This document shows positions 7,699 to 15,193 of a stretch of DNA of 64,000 bases, piece after piece. This DNA is from CAYWMY01 sp046352935 (GTDB lineage: Bacteria > Pseudomonadota > Gammaproteobacteria > Steroidobacterales > Steroidobacteraceae), in the NCBI GenBank assembly GCA_046352935.1, contig JAXMGR010000003.1, positions 124,001-188,000 of the forward strand, given 5' to 3'. Both the position numbers and the translations under genes were made by a program. Numbering within the stretch: the stretch's first letter is position 1; every line of letters begins with the position of its first letter. Under the pieces are notes generated by a model. The model did not search any database, was not told where the DNA came from, and worked only from the letters and a program-made list of their open reading frames with translations.

Positions 7699-8283
7699 TC
7701 AGCCCGTGCCGAGCGGACGCGCGTCCGTCAGGCGGCGGAAGTCGGCGTGCTGCGTCGAGGTCACGCCGATCTTGTTGAGCACGCCCATCGGCCCTTCGAG
7801 CGCGACTTCGCGCACCGAGGTCATGCTGATGAGCAGGTGCTTGCGGCGCACGATGCCCCAGCGTCCGTTGCGGCGCTGCATGCGGTCGACGTAGAAGCCG
7901 TAGAAGTGGGCGATGTCAGCGGGCGGCACCGACTCCACGGCGGGCGTGGCCAGCGACAGGTGGTAGGACTCGACTTCGGCCGTGTCGCCGTCGATGTGGA
8001 TCTTCACCTGGGTCGCCATGTGCCAGCGCCGGCCCACATCGCGCTCGACCTGCATCAGGATGGGCGCGAACTCGCGGAACGAGCCGCGGAAGAAGCCGTA
8101 GTCGATCTCGGCGTCGTCGAAGAACGCGGTCCTGAGCATGTCGTCGTCGAGCCAGTCCAGCGCGCGGGCATAGCGCGCCAGCACGTCCTGGATCTCGAGA
8201 ACGTCGCGATGATGGGCGACCTCGCGCTCGAGCCTGTCAATGCGGGCGGTCAGTGCTGCGACGTCGGGCGTGGTGTTCTGCAT
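7699..8283 (-). CDS. SnoaL-like / NTF2-fold protein
   Basis: A 194-residue protein starting at ATG 8283. The N-terminus is a coiled-coil-like helix (LTARIDRLEREVAHHRDVLEIQDVL), then the SnoaL core ARYARALDWLDDDML, FFDDAEIDYGFF and strands ending GRWGIVRRKHLLI. This long-helix architecture is common among SnoaL proteins in aromatic and steroid catabolic clusters. It sits 122 nt after the PQQ dehydrogenase in the same direction. Its role is unknown; hydratase, isomerase or small-subunit functions are all possible. Confidence 0.75.
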   Translation of the reverse strand: MQNTTPDVAALTARIDRLEREVAHHRDVLEIQDVLARYARALDWLDDDMLRTAFFDDAEIDYGFFRGSFREFAPILMQVERDVGRRWHMATQVKIHIDGDTAEVESYHLSLATPAVESVPPADIAHFYGFYVDRMQRRNGRWGIVRRKHLLISMTSVREVALEGPMGVLNKIGVTSTQHADFRRLTDARPLGTG

Positions 8284-8405
8284 GGAATCCTCCGGTCGTG
8301 TCCTTCGTGTTGTCGTGGCTTCAGTCGCATCCGCGCCGGGCGCCCCATGATCGGGGCAGCCGAGCAGGCGGGTCCCGAAGCGGCGGGGCGCGACTGCCGC
8401 GTGCG

Positions 8406-10421
8406 TCAATCCGGCAGGGCGTAGGCGATCAGCCAGTCGCCGGGCGGCTCCTCGCCGATGCCGTAGTGCCCGCCCGCGGCGATGACCACGTATTGTTTCT
8501 GGCTGGTGGCCGCGCGGTAGATCGTCGGCACCGCGTGTCCGCCGGTCGGCAGCTTCGTCTTCCAGAGTTCCGCACCGGTCTCGGAGTCGAAGGCACGCAG
8601 GTAGCGGTCGGTCGTCGCGGCGATGAACGTGAGGCCCGATGCCGTCACGCTCGGGCCGCCGATGTTCGGGCTGCCCTTGATGCGCGAGAACGGCCAGGGC
8701 GCCAGCTCCTCGAGGTTGCCGAGCGGGACCTCCCAGCGCTTGTCGCCGGTCTTGAGGTCGATGGCGACGAGCGTGCCCCACGGCGGCGGCGAGCAGGGCA
8801 CGCCGAGCGGTGACAACACCCGCTCGAAACGCAGGCAGTAGGGGGTGCCGCGCTGCGCCTGGTAGCCGAGGTCCTGCGCGGCCGTGCACTCGGCGCGCGG
8901 CACGAGCTGCAGCGAGACCGGGAAGATCACGGAGTTCAGGATCGCGAGGCCACGGACCGGGTCGATGGCCGGAGTGCCCCAGTTGTTGCCGCCGTAGTCG
9001 CCCGGGAACATCACGGAGCCCTGTCGCGACGGTGGCGTGAAGATGCCGTGGTTCAGCAGGCTCTTGAGCTTACGACGGCAGGCGGCCCGGTCCCAGAAGG
9101 TGAGACCCCAGGCCTTGTCCGCCGTGAGCGTCGGGTGCATGGGCGCCGGCTTCACGGGGAAGGGCTGCGTGGGCGACAGGTACTCGCCCTCGACGGCGCC
9201 CACCTGCGGCACCGGCCGCTCCTCGACGGGGAACAGCGGCTTGCCGGTCTCACGGTCGAGGATGAACAGGTGACCCATCTTCGTCGGCTGCACGAGCGCC
9301 GGGATCTTCCGGCCGTCGCGCTCGATGTCGACGAGCGTCGGCTGCGCCGGGACGTCGTAGTCCCAGAGGTCGTGGTGGACGACCTGGAAGTGCCAGACGA
9401 GTTCACCGGTGCTCGCGCGCAGGGCGACGACCGAGCTCGAGTACTGGTCCATGCCCTTGCGCATGCCGCCGAAGAAGTCCGTGCCGGTGTTGCCCGTCGG
9501 CAGGAACACGAGATCGCGTTGGGGATCGACCGAGATGATCGACCAGACGTTCGTGGTGCCGGAACGGAAGTGCGGGTTGCCCTCCGCATCGACCTCGGTC
9601 TGCATGCCGGGAGCCAGCGCTTCCCAGTACCAGAGCCGCTTGCCGGTCCGGACATCCCAGGCCCGCACGACACCGCTCGCGGAGTCCTCGCGGATGCGGT
9701 CGAGGACGAAGGCACCCGTGATGATGCGGTCGCCGACGATGGCGGGCGGCGAGGTCAGGTTGTACTCATGCTCCATGTGCGGGCCGACATCACGGCCGAC
9801 GAAGACCTGCCCGTGTTCGCCGAAGTCCTCGCAGGGCTTGCCGTCGCCCGCGTCCACCGCGATCAGGCGCGCATCCATGGTGCCCATGATGATGCGGTGC
9901 TCGCAGCGCGCGCCCGTGCGCTCCGCGGCCTGCCAGCTGCTCACGCCGCGGCAGTTCATGATCGACTCCCGGCTGTCGTCGACCTTCGGATCGAACGACC
10001 ACTTCTCGCGGCCGGTCGCGGGATCGAGCGCGAACATGCGGTTGAACGCGCTGCAGCCGTACAGCGTGTCGCCCACGAGGATCGGCGTCATCTCCCAGGA
10101 ACTCGACGCCCCTGGCAGCTTCTGGCCGGGAGCGTATTCGATGAGGTTCGATCCGGCATTGCGCAGGTGGCCACTGCGGTACTCCCACGCCTTGACCAGG
10201 TGGGTGACGTTCTCACGCGTGATCTGCGTGGCGGGCGAGTAGTGGCCGCCGCCGGGTGACGCGCCGAACGCCGGCCAGTCCGCGACGGGTCCGGAGTAGT
10301 CCGCGGTCGCCGGAGCCCGCTGGGAACAGGAGGCGACGAGCCCGGCGGCGAGCAGCGCGAGGCCAGCCCGGGTCGCGGCGTGCAGCAGGGCGGGAGACGT
10401 CACAAACTTGGTCAGGCTCAC
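8406..10421 (-). CDS. PQQ-dependent quinoprotein dehydrogenase, predicted lipoprotein
   Basis: A 671-residue periplasmic or outer-membrane-anchored quinoprotein. GTG at 10421 overlaps the amidase stop (GTGA). The N-terminus is a lipoprotein signal with lipobox VASC at about residue 30. The propeller domain opens with DWPAFGASPGGGHYSP and contains VVHHDLWDYDVPAQPTLVDI, close to membrane glucose-dehydrogenase-type quinoproteins, but it lacks the five N-terminal membrane helices of Gcd. It should oxidise an alcohol or sugar-like substrate and pass electrons to quinone or cytochrome c. The ccm operon at 55195 would supply cytochrome c. No PQQ biosynthesis genes are present here. Confidence 0.88.
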   Translation of the reverse strand: MSLTKFVTSPALLHAATRAGLALLAAGLVASCSQRAPATADYSGPVADWPAFGASPGGGHYSPATQITRENVTHLVKAWEYRSGHLRNAGSNLIEYAPGQKLPGASSSWEMTPILVGDTLYGCSAFNRMFALDPATGREKWSFDPKVDDSRESIMNCRGVSSWQAAERTGARCEHRIIMGTMDARLIAVDAGDGKPCEDFGEHGQVFVGRDVGPHMEHEYNLTSPPAIVGDRIITGAFVLDRIREDSASGVVRAWDVRTGKRLWYWEALAPGMQTEVDAEGNPHFRSGTTNVWSIISVDPQRDLVFLPTGNTGTDFFGGMRKGMDQYSSSVVALRASTGELVWHFQVVHHDLWDYDVPAQPTLVDIERDGRKIPALVQPTKMGHLFILDRETGKPLFPVEERPVPQVGAVEGEYLSPTQPFPVKPAPMHPTLTADKAWGLTFWDRAACRRKLKSLLNHGIFTPPSRQGSVMFPGDYGGNNWGTPAIDPVRGLAILNSVIFPVSLQLVPRAECTAAQDLGYQAQRGTPYCLRFERVLSPLGVPCSPPPWGTLVAIDLKTGDKRWEVPLGNLEELAPWPFSRIKGSPNIGGPSVTASGLTFIAATTDRYLRAFDSETGAELWKTKLPTGGHAVPTIYRAATSQKQYVVIAAGGHYGIGEEPPGDWLIAYALPD

Positions 10422-11533
10422 TTGCGGCTCCCGCGGCCACCACGAGCGCTCCCGTCGCGCGGCGTCAGGATCCCGGTCTCCTGCAGGCGGTCGATGTTGC
10501 CCTCGAGCACCGCGAATTCGCGCTTGCCCCAGCCCGGGGTCGGTGCCGAGTTCAGGTACTGGTTCTTCGGATAGATCGTGCGCTGGTAGATCGGCGCGAA
10601 CTGCTCCATGCGCAGGTCCTTGAACCAGCGACCGAAGCCGTTCTGCAGGCGGTAACGGCGCAGCGCCTCGATGTCGAGGCACTCGCTCACGAAGGTGTCG
10701 GCCGCCGAGAACTCGCGGCTCACCATGACGTGGCTGCGATAGTCCACCATCATCGACTTGCCGCCGCCGATGTCGTACATCGGTGCGTCCGGGCCGAAGC
10801 TCTGCGGTCCGAGATTGACCGCGATCAGGTAGGTGTTGTTGTTGATCGCGAAGGACCGGTTCTGGACCTCCCACCAGCCGTTGTTCACGTACGGATCGTG
10901 ATAGGTCTGGCGGGTGAGGATCTCCGCGCCGTTCATCGCGAGGCCGCGCCCGATCTCGGGGTACCCGCCCTCCATGCAGATCATCATGCCGATGCGGCCG
11001 AGTTCGGTGTCCGCGACCGGGTAGAGGGCGTCCATCACGTTGCCGTCGCCCTTGACTTCGATCCAGCGGTCCCAGACGTCGTGCGGGACGCAGGTGCTGA
11101 CCGCTTCGGGCTCGAAGGGCTCGACCTGGAGCTTGGTGCGTGTGTAGATGATCTTCCCGGTGGGGTCGATGATGAAGGACTTGTTGAAGTAGCGGTCCGG
11201 GAAGTCCTCGTCGCGCACGACGTACGCGTTCGCCGCGATGTAGATGTTCAGTTCGCGCGCCTTGCGGCCGAGCGCCTCGGTCTCGGGGCCGGGCAGCTCC
11301 ACGGCCATCTCGCGCTCGCGCCGGCGGTCTCCACCCTTGAAGTCGATGAGCATGTTCTGGAACGTGCCTTCCGGGAGCAGCACCAGACGCACCGGTGGAC
11401 CGTCCGTCGCGGCCATGCCGTAGGCGATGTCCATGAACGAGTTGATGTGCTCGACGTTGCGCATGTAGTCCGCACGCGTGCGGCAGGCGGAGACCCGTGT
11501 GGACAGCGCGATGGCGGTATACGGTTCGATCAT
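10418..11533 (-). CDS. Carbon-nitrogen hydrolase (nitrilase superfamily, aliphatic-amidase-like)
   Basis: A 371-residue nitrilase-superfamily enzyme starting at ATG 11533 after a GAGGAT site. The catalytic triad is visible: Glu55 (LLPEGTF), Lys134 (TRTKLQ) and Cys186 (MICMEGGYPE). The sequence around the Cys resembles aliphatic amidases and formamidases more than true nitrilases. It is the first gene of a four-gene operon with a PQQ dehydrogenase, a SnoaL protein and an ADC-like protein. Its promoter carries the TTGAATCCTATTCAG operator at 11627. The natural amide is unknown. Confidence 0.85.
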   Translation of the reverse strand: MIEPYTAIALSTRVSACRTRADYMRNVEHINSFMDIAYGMAATDGPPVRLVLLPEGTFQNMLIDFKGGDRRREREMAVELPGPETEALGRKARELNIYIAANAYVVRDEDFPDRYFNKSFIIDPTGKIIYTRTKLQVEPFEPEAVSTCVPHDVWDRWIEVKGDGNVMDALYPVADTELGRIGMMICMEGGYPEIGRGLAMNGAEILTRQTYHDPYVNNGWWEVQNRSFAINNNTYLIAVNLGPQSFGPDAPMYDIGGGKSMMVDYRSHVMVSREFSAADTFVSECLDIEALRRYRLQNGFGRWFKDLRMEQFAPIYQRTIYPKNQYLNSAPTPGWGKREFAVLEGNIDRLQETGILTPRDGSARGGRGSRK

Positions 11534-11626
11534 TGGGACATCCTCGGCGGACGGGGCGGGCAGATCACGACGGGCGCAGGAGCAACGCGGAGCGCGCGAC
11601 GCTGGAATCGTCATTGATGAGGCCGT

Positions 11627-11641
11627 TTGAATCCTATTCAG
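11627..11641. promoter_or_regulatory. Operator site A of the TTGARYNNNRTTCAR family
   Basis: TTGAATCCTATTCAG is an 11/12 symmetric palindrome with a 3-nt centre in the divergent region of the amidase operon (-) and the KstD-like gene (+). It overlaps the predicted -10 of the minus promoter. It also forms the -35 (TTGAAT) of a possible + promoter whose -10 is TAGGCT, 17 nt away. One bound repressor could control both directions. Confidence 0.6.
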
Positions 11642-11660
11642 TGCCTTGCTAGGCTGTCAA
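11631..11660 (-). promoter_or_regulatory. Predicted promoter of the amidase operon
   Basis: On the minus strand: TTGACA (11660-11655), an 18-nt spacer, TAGGAT (11636-11631). This is a perfect -35 and a 4/6 -10, about 100 nt upstream of ATG 11533. The -10 lies inside operator site A. Confidence 0.5.
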
Positions 11661-11715
11661 CGCTCGGCGCGCGGCGTGCGCGACCCTGCCGCGGACCGCG
11701 CCTGGGAGCCTGTAC

Positions 11716-13371
11716 ATGGTCGAATGGAGCGAGACCCGGGATCTCGTCATCGTCGGCAGCGGCGCCGGTGCGCTGTGTGCCGCGCTCGCGGCGCGCGTCG
11801 CCGGAGCCGACGTTCTCGTCGTCGAGAAGGAATCCATGCTGGGCGGCAACAGCGCGCTGTCCGGCGGCACCATGTGGGTGCCGGCGAACCCGTTGATGCT
11901 CGAGGCCGGCATCCGGGATTCCATCGAGGACGGGCTGGCCTATCTCGACGGCTGCGTGGGTGATGCAGGTCCGGCCACCTCGCGCGCGCGCAAGCTCGCC
12001 TACCTGACCCAGGGTCCGCGGATGATCGAGTTCCTGCGCGGCCAGGGTGTCCGCATGAATCGTGTGCGGGACTACGCGGACTACTACGCCGAGACCCCGG
12101 GAGCCAGTCGCCGCGGTCGCGCGCTGCAGTGCGACGCCTTCGACCTCGGCGAACTCGGTCCCTGGGGCAGCCGGATACCCAACTACGCACCCGTCGTCGG
12201 CTACGTCGAGGAGTTCCCGCAGGTCGTGCTGGCGCGTCGGACCTGGCGGGGGTTTCGCACTGCAGTAAAGGTCGCGGCGAGAACCTTCTGGGGTCGCCGG
12301 TTGCGCGGCCGCGCGATCGTCGCGAACGGTGCGGCGCTCATCGCGCGCCTCCTGCAGGCCGCCCTCCGGAAGGGTGTCGCGGTCTGGCCGGACAGTCCCG
12401 TCCGGGAGCTCGTCGTCGAGAACGGTCGCGTCGCGGGTGTCCGCGTGCTGCACGACGGCCGCGAGGTCGCGATCGGCGCGCGCCACGGCGTGCTGCTGGC
12501 CTGCGGCGGCTTTGCGCGGAACCTGGAGATGCGCCGGCAGCATTCGCGCCAGCCGGCGTCGACGGACTGGACCTTCGCGAACCCCGGCGAGACGGGCGAC
12601 GCCGTGCAGATGGCGATCGGCCTCGGCGCGGCGACGGACCTCATGGACGAGGGGGTCTGGATCCCGATGACGATCTCACCGCTCGGGCCGCTCTATGTCG
12701 AGTACGAGCGCGGCAAGCCGCACTCCCTGCTCGTCGACGGCGAGGGTCGCCGCTACGTCGACGAAGGCTCGAACTACATGTCCTTCGGCCAGACCATCTT
12801 CGACCACCATGCGAAGGCGCGTGCCATTCCCTCCTGGCTCATCCTCGAATCGCGGCACCGCAACCGCTATTTCTTCGCCGGGCAGTTCCCGGGACGCACG
12901 CCCGGGGAATGGATACAGAGCGGCTTCGTGAAGCGTGCCGACACGCTCGAGGGCCTCGCGGCGGCCTGCGGGATCGACGCGGCCGCACTCACGCAGACCG
13001 TGCGGCGCTTCAACGGTTTCGCCGCGACCGGCGTGGACGCGGACTTCCGCCGCGGCGAATCGCTGTTCTCGCGCAACGCCGGCGATCCGAGCCACGGGCC
13101 CAATCCGGGCCTCGGGGCCATCGAACGTCCGCCGTTCTATGCGATCGCCGTATTCCCGGGCGATCTCGGCACCTTCGGCGGCATCCTCACCGACGAACGC
13201 GCGCGCGTTCTCCGCGGCGACGGTTCGGCGATCGGCGGCCTGTTCGCGACCGGCAACGCCACGGCTCCCGTGATGGGGCGGGTCTATCCCTGCACGGGGG
13301 CGAGCATCGCCTCGACGATGATCTTCGGTTTCATCGCCGCGCACGAGGCACTGGGCCGGTCGCCGTCGTAG
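11716..13371 (+). CDS. FAD-dependent oxidoreductase, 3-ketosteroid delta1-dehydrogenase-like
   Basis: A 551-residue flavoprotein of the FAD_binding_2/fumarate-reductase fold. The Rossmann motif GSGAGALCAALAA lies at residues 15-27, followed by VEKESMLGGNSALSGGTMWVP. The C-terminus, GLFATGNATAPVMGRVYPCTGASI, matches the conserved end of ketosteroid dehydrogenases. Such enzymes desaturate a ring next to a ketone. It is single, divergent from the amidase operon and convergent with the aldehyde dehydrogenase. KstD activity on a real steroid is not proven; other cyclic ketones are possible. Confidence 0.82.
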   Translation: MVEWSETRDLVIVGSGAGALCAALAARVAGADVLVVEKESMLGGNSALSGGTMWVPANPLMLEAGIRDSIEDGLAYLDGCVGDAGPATSRARKLAYLTQGPRMIEFLRGQGVRMNRVRDYADYYAETPGASRRGRALQCDAFDLGELGPWGSRIPNYAPVVGYVEEFPQVVLARRTWRGFRTAVKVAARTFWGRRLRGRAIVANGAALIARLLQAALRKGVAVWPDSPVRELVVENGRVAGVRVLHDGREVAIGARHGVLLACGGFARNLEMRRQHSRQPASTDWTFANPGETGDAVQMAIGLGAATDLMDEGVWIPMTISPLGPLYVEYERGKPHSLLVDGEGRRYVDEGSNYMSFGQTIFDHHAKARAIPSWLILESRHRNRYFFAGQFPGRTPGEWIQSGFVKRADTLEGLAAACGIDAAALTQTVRRFNGFAATGVDADFRRGESLFSRNAGDPSHGPNPGLGAIERPPFYAIAVFPGDLGTFGGILTDERARVLRGDGSAIGGLFATGNATAPVMGRVYPCTGASIASTMIFGFIAAHEALGRSPS

Positions 13372-13373
13372 GT

Positions 13374-13396
13374 GGGCGCGACAGGGCGTCGCGCCC
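13374..13396. terminator. Bidirectional hairpin between convergent genes
   Basis: GGGCGCGAC (13374-13382) and GTCGCGCCC (13388-13396) form a perfect 9-bp stem with an AGGGC loop. It sits exactly between the KstD-like stop (13371) and the ALDH stop (13408). There is no U-tract, so termination efficiency is uncertain. Confidence 0.55.
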
Positions 13397-13407
13397 GCTC
13401 GAAGCGA

Positions 13408-14937
13408 CTACTGCCTGAGGTTCATGAAGACGGACTTCGTCTCGAGGAACGCGTCGAGGCCTTCTTCGCCCATTTCACGGCCCCAGCCGGATTCCTTGTA
13501 TCCGCCGAAAGGCATGGTCGGGTGGGTCATGCCATAGCAGTTCACCCAGACGTTGCCGGCCTGCAGGCGCGCGGCGAGGGCGTGGGCGCGGTCGAGGTCA
13601 CGCGTGAACACGCCGGCTCCCAGTCCATAGCGGGTGTCGTTCGCGCTCGCGACGATCTCGTCGAGATCGTCGATGCGGTTCACGATCAGCACCGGCCCGA
13701 AGATCTCCTCGCGCACGATGCTGAGATCGCGCCCCGGATTCGCGAAGATGGTCGGCGCGACGAAGAAGCCGTCACCGGGCAGCGTGCCCCCGCCGCAGAC
13801 GAGTTCGGCGCCGCCGGTCTGGCCCGCCGCGACATAGTCGAGCACGCGGCGTTGCTGGCGGGCGGAGATCACGGGGCCGAGCGCCGTGGCGGGGTCGAGA
13901 CCGCTGCCGATCCTGAGCTGCGCCGCGAACGCGGCGATGCCTTCGACGACGCGGTCATAGACCTTCGACTGTGCATAGAGCCGCGAGCCCGCGAAGCAGA
14001 CCTGGCCCGTGTTGGCGAAGATGCCCATGGCGGCCGCCGGAATCGCGATCTCCAGGTCGGCATCGTCGCAGACGACGCAGGGCGACTTGCCGCCGAGTTC
14101 CAGCGTGACGCGCTTGAGGTTGCCCGCGGCCGCGCGCACCACCTGCTTGCCGGTCATGGTCGAGCCGGTGAAGGAGACCTTGTCGACATCCGGATGGCCG
14201 GCGAGGGCGGCACCGGCGACGTGCCCGAGTCCCGGCACGACGTTCACGACGCCGGGCGGGATGCCGGCCTCGAGCGCGAGCTCGCCCGCGCGCAGCGCGT
14301 TGAGCGGGGTGTCCTCGGCGGGCTTCACGATGCAGCAGCAGCCGGCGGCGAGCGCCGGCGCGAGCTTGATGAACATGTTGCCGAGCGGCGCGTTCCACGG
14401 AACGATCAGTGCCGCGACGCCGATGGGCTCGCGCAGGGTGTAGGCGTGCACCGTGCGGCTGGGCGCGAGGCCGGGCAGCGTCGCCGTCCTGCCCTGCACG
14501 CGGCTGGTCATGCCGGCGAAGTGCCGGAGCCAGCTGGCCGAGGCGCTGATCGCCCAGTGCGCGAAGCCGAGGGGCATGCCGTTGTCGAGCACCTCGACCT
14601 CGGCGAGTTCCTGCGCGTTGGCTTCGAGCAGGTCGGCGAAGCGCCAAAGGGTCTTCGCGCGCTGTTCGGCCGGCAGTCCGGACCAGACGCGCGCCTCGTG
14701 CGCCCTCCGGGCGGAACGGACCGCGTCGTCGATGTCGGCATCTCCGGCATCGGCGACCGTCGCGATGCGGCTCCCGGTCGCGGGGTCGAACACCTCGAGC
14801 TGATGGCCCGAGCGGGCCTCGCGCCACTCGCCGTCGATCAGCAGACGGTGGTTGCGCGCCAGCTGCGCGCGGGCGGCCGCACCGGGACCGTGGCCGGAGG
14901 GCGTGGGCTGGGTTCCGCTCACGGAGTCATGGTTCAT
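13408..14937 (-). CDS. NAD(P)-dependent aldehyde dehydrogenase
   Basis: A 509-residue ALDH, normal length. The catalytic and structural residues are all present: Asn182 (VPWNAP), Lys205 (VKPAEDTP), Glu280 (LELGGKSP) and Cys314 (NTGQVCFAG). It should oxidise an aldehyde to an acid, which the acyl-CoA ligases could then activate. It is monocistronic and diverges from the TonB-dependent receptor. Two direct copies of the operator family lie just upstream (14966-14980 and 14994-15008). Confidence 0.93.
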   Translation of the reverse strand: MNHDSVSGTQPTPSGHGPGAAARAQLARNHRLLIDGEWREARSGHQLEVFDPATGSRIATVADAGDADIDDAVRSARRAHEARVWSGLPAEQRAKTLWRFADLLEANAQELAEVEVLDNGMPLGFAHWAISASASWLRHFAGMTSRVQGRTATLPGLAPSRTVHAYTLREPIGVAALIVPWNAPLGNMFIKLAPALAAGCCCIVKPAEDTPLNALRAGELALEAGIPPGVVNVVPGLGHVAGAALAGHPDVDKVSFTGSTMTGKQVVRAAAGNLKRVTLELGGKSPCVVCDDADLEIAIPAAAMGIFANTGQVCFAGSRLYAQSKVYDRVVEGIAAFAAQLRIGSGLDPATALGPVISARQQRRVLDYVAAGQTGGAELVCGGGTLPGDGFFVAPTIFANPGRDLSIVREEIFGPVLIVNRIDDLDEIVASANDTRYGLGAGVFTRDLDRAHALAARLQAGNVWVNCYGMTHPTMPFGGYKESGWGREMGEEGLDAFLETKSVFMNLRQ

Positions 14938-14965
14938 CTCGTGGTCCTTCCCGGGTCATGGCTTT

Positions 14966-14980
14966 TTGAGCGTTGTTCAG
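14966..14980. promoter_or_regulatory. Operator site B (tandem copy 1)
   Basis: TTGAGCGTTGTTCAG fits TTGARYNNNRTTCAR. With site C it is part of a 19-bp direct repeat (TTGAGCGTTGTTCAGGCCG against TTGAGTGATGTTCAGGCCG). The centres are 28 bp apart. It lies 29 nt upstream of the ALDH start codon. Confidence 0.55.
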
Positions 14981-14993
14981 GCCGGATCGCATG

Positions 14994-15008
14994 TTGAGTG
15001 ATGTTCAG
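14994..15008. promoter_or_regulatory. Operator site C (tandem copy 2)
   Basis: TTGAGTGATGTTCAG fits TTGARYNNNRTTCAR and is the second half of the tandem pair between the ALDH (-) and the TonB receptor (+). A minus-strand TTGTCA just upstream of it could be the ALDH -35. Confidence 0.55.
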
Positions 15009-15085
15009 GCCGTATGACAAGCGGGCGCACATTTCCTGCGCCGCGGAGATGGCGTCGCGGGTCCGCTGCTGCGAATTCGCAACAC

Positions 15086-15114
15086 TTGCTTGTCGGCAAC
15101 CAGCGGTCTAGGCT
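15086..15114 (+). promoter_or_regulatory. Predicted promoter of the TonB-dependent receptor
   Basis: TTGCTT (15086-15091), a 17-nt spacer and TAGGCT (15109-15114), giving an 5' leader of about 75 nt. The same TAGGCT -10 occurs downstream of operator A. Confidence 0.35.
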
Positions 15115-15193
15115 CGCCGCATCCGGACTGGGCCGAATGGTCGCCCGCCAGTCCGTTTTCGTACTCGTGTCAATTACCTTGTCGGGGGGGATC

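Noticed and set aside
8342..8357. Small hairpin GCCCC-ATGATC-GGGGC between SnoaL and PQQ dehydrogenase genes
   Set aside because: A 5-bp stem in such GC-rich DNA is expected by chance, and the genes look co-transcribed.
15014..15193. An earlier start for the TonB receptor
   Set aside because: The open frame extends upstream, but the signal peptide begins at ATG 15194 with a G-rich ribosome-binding site.
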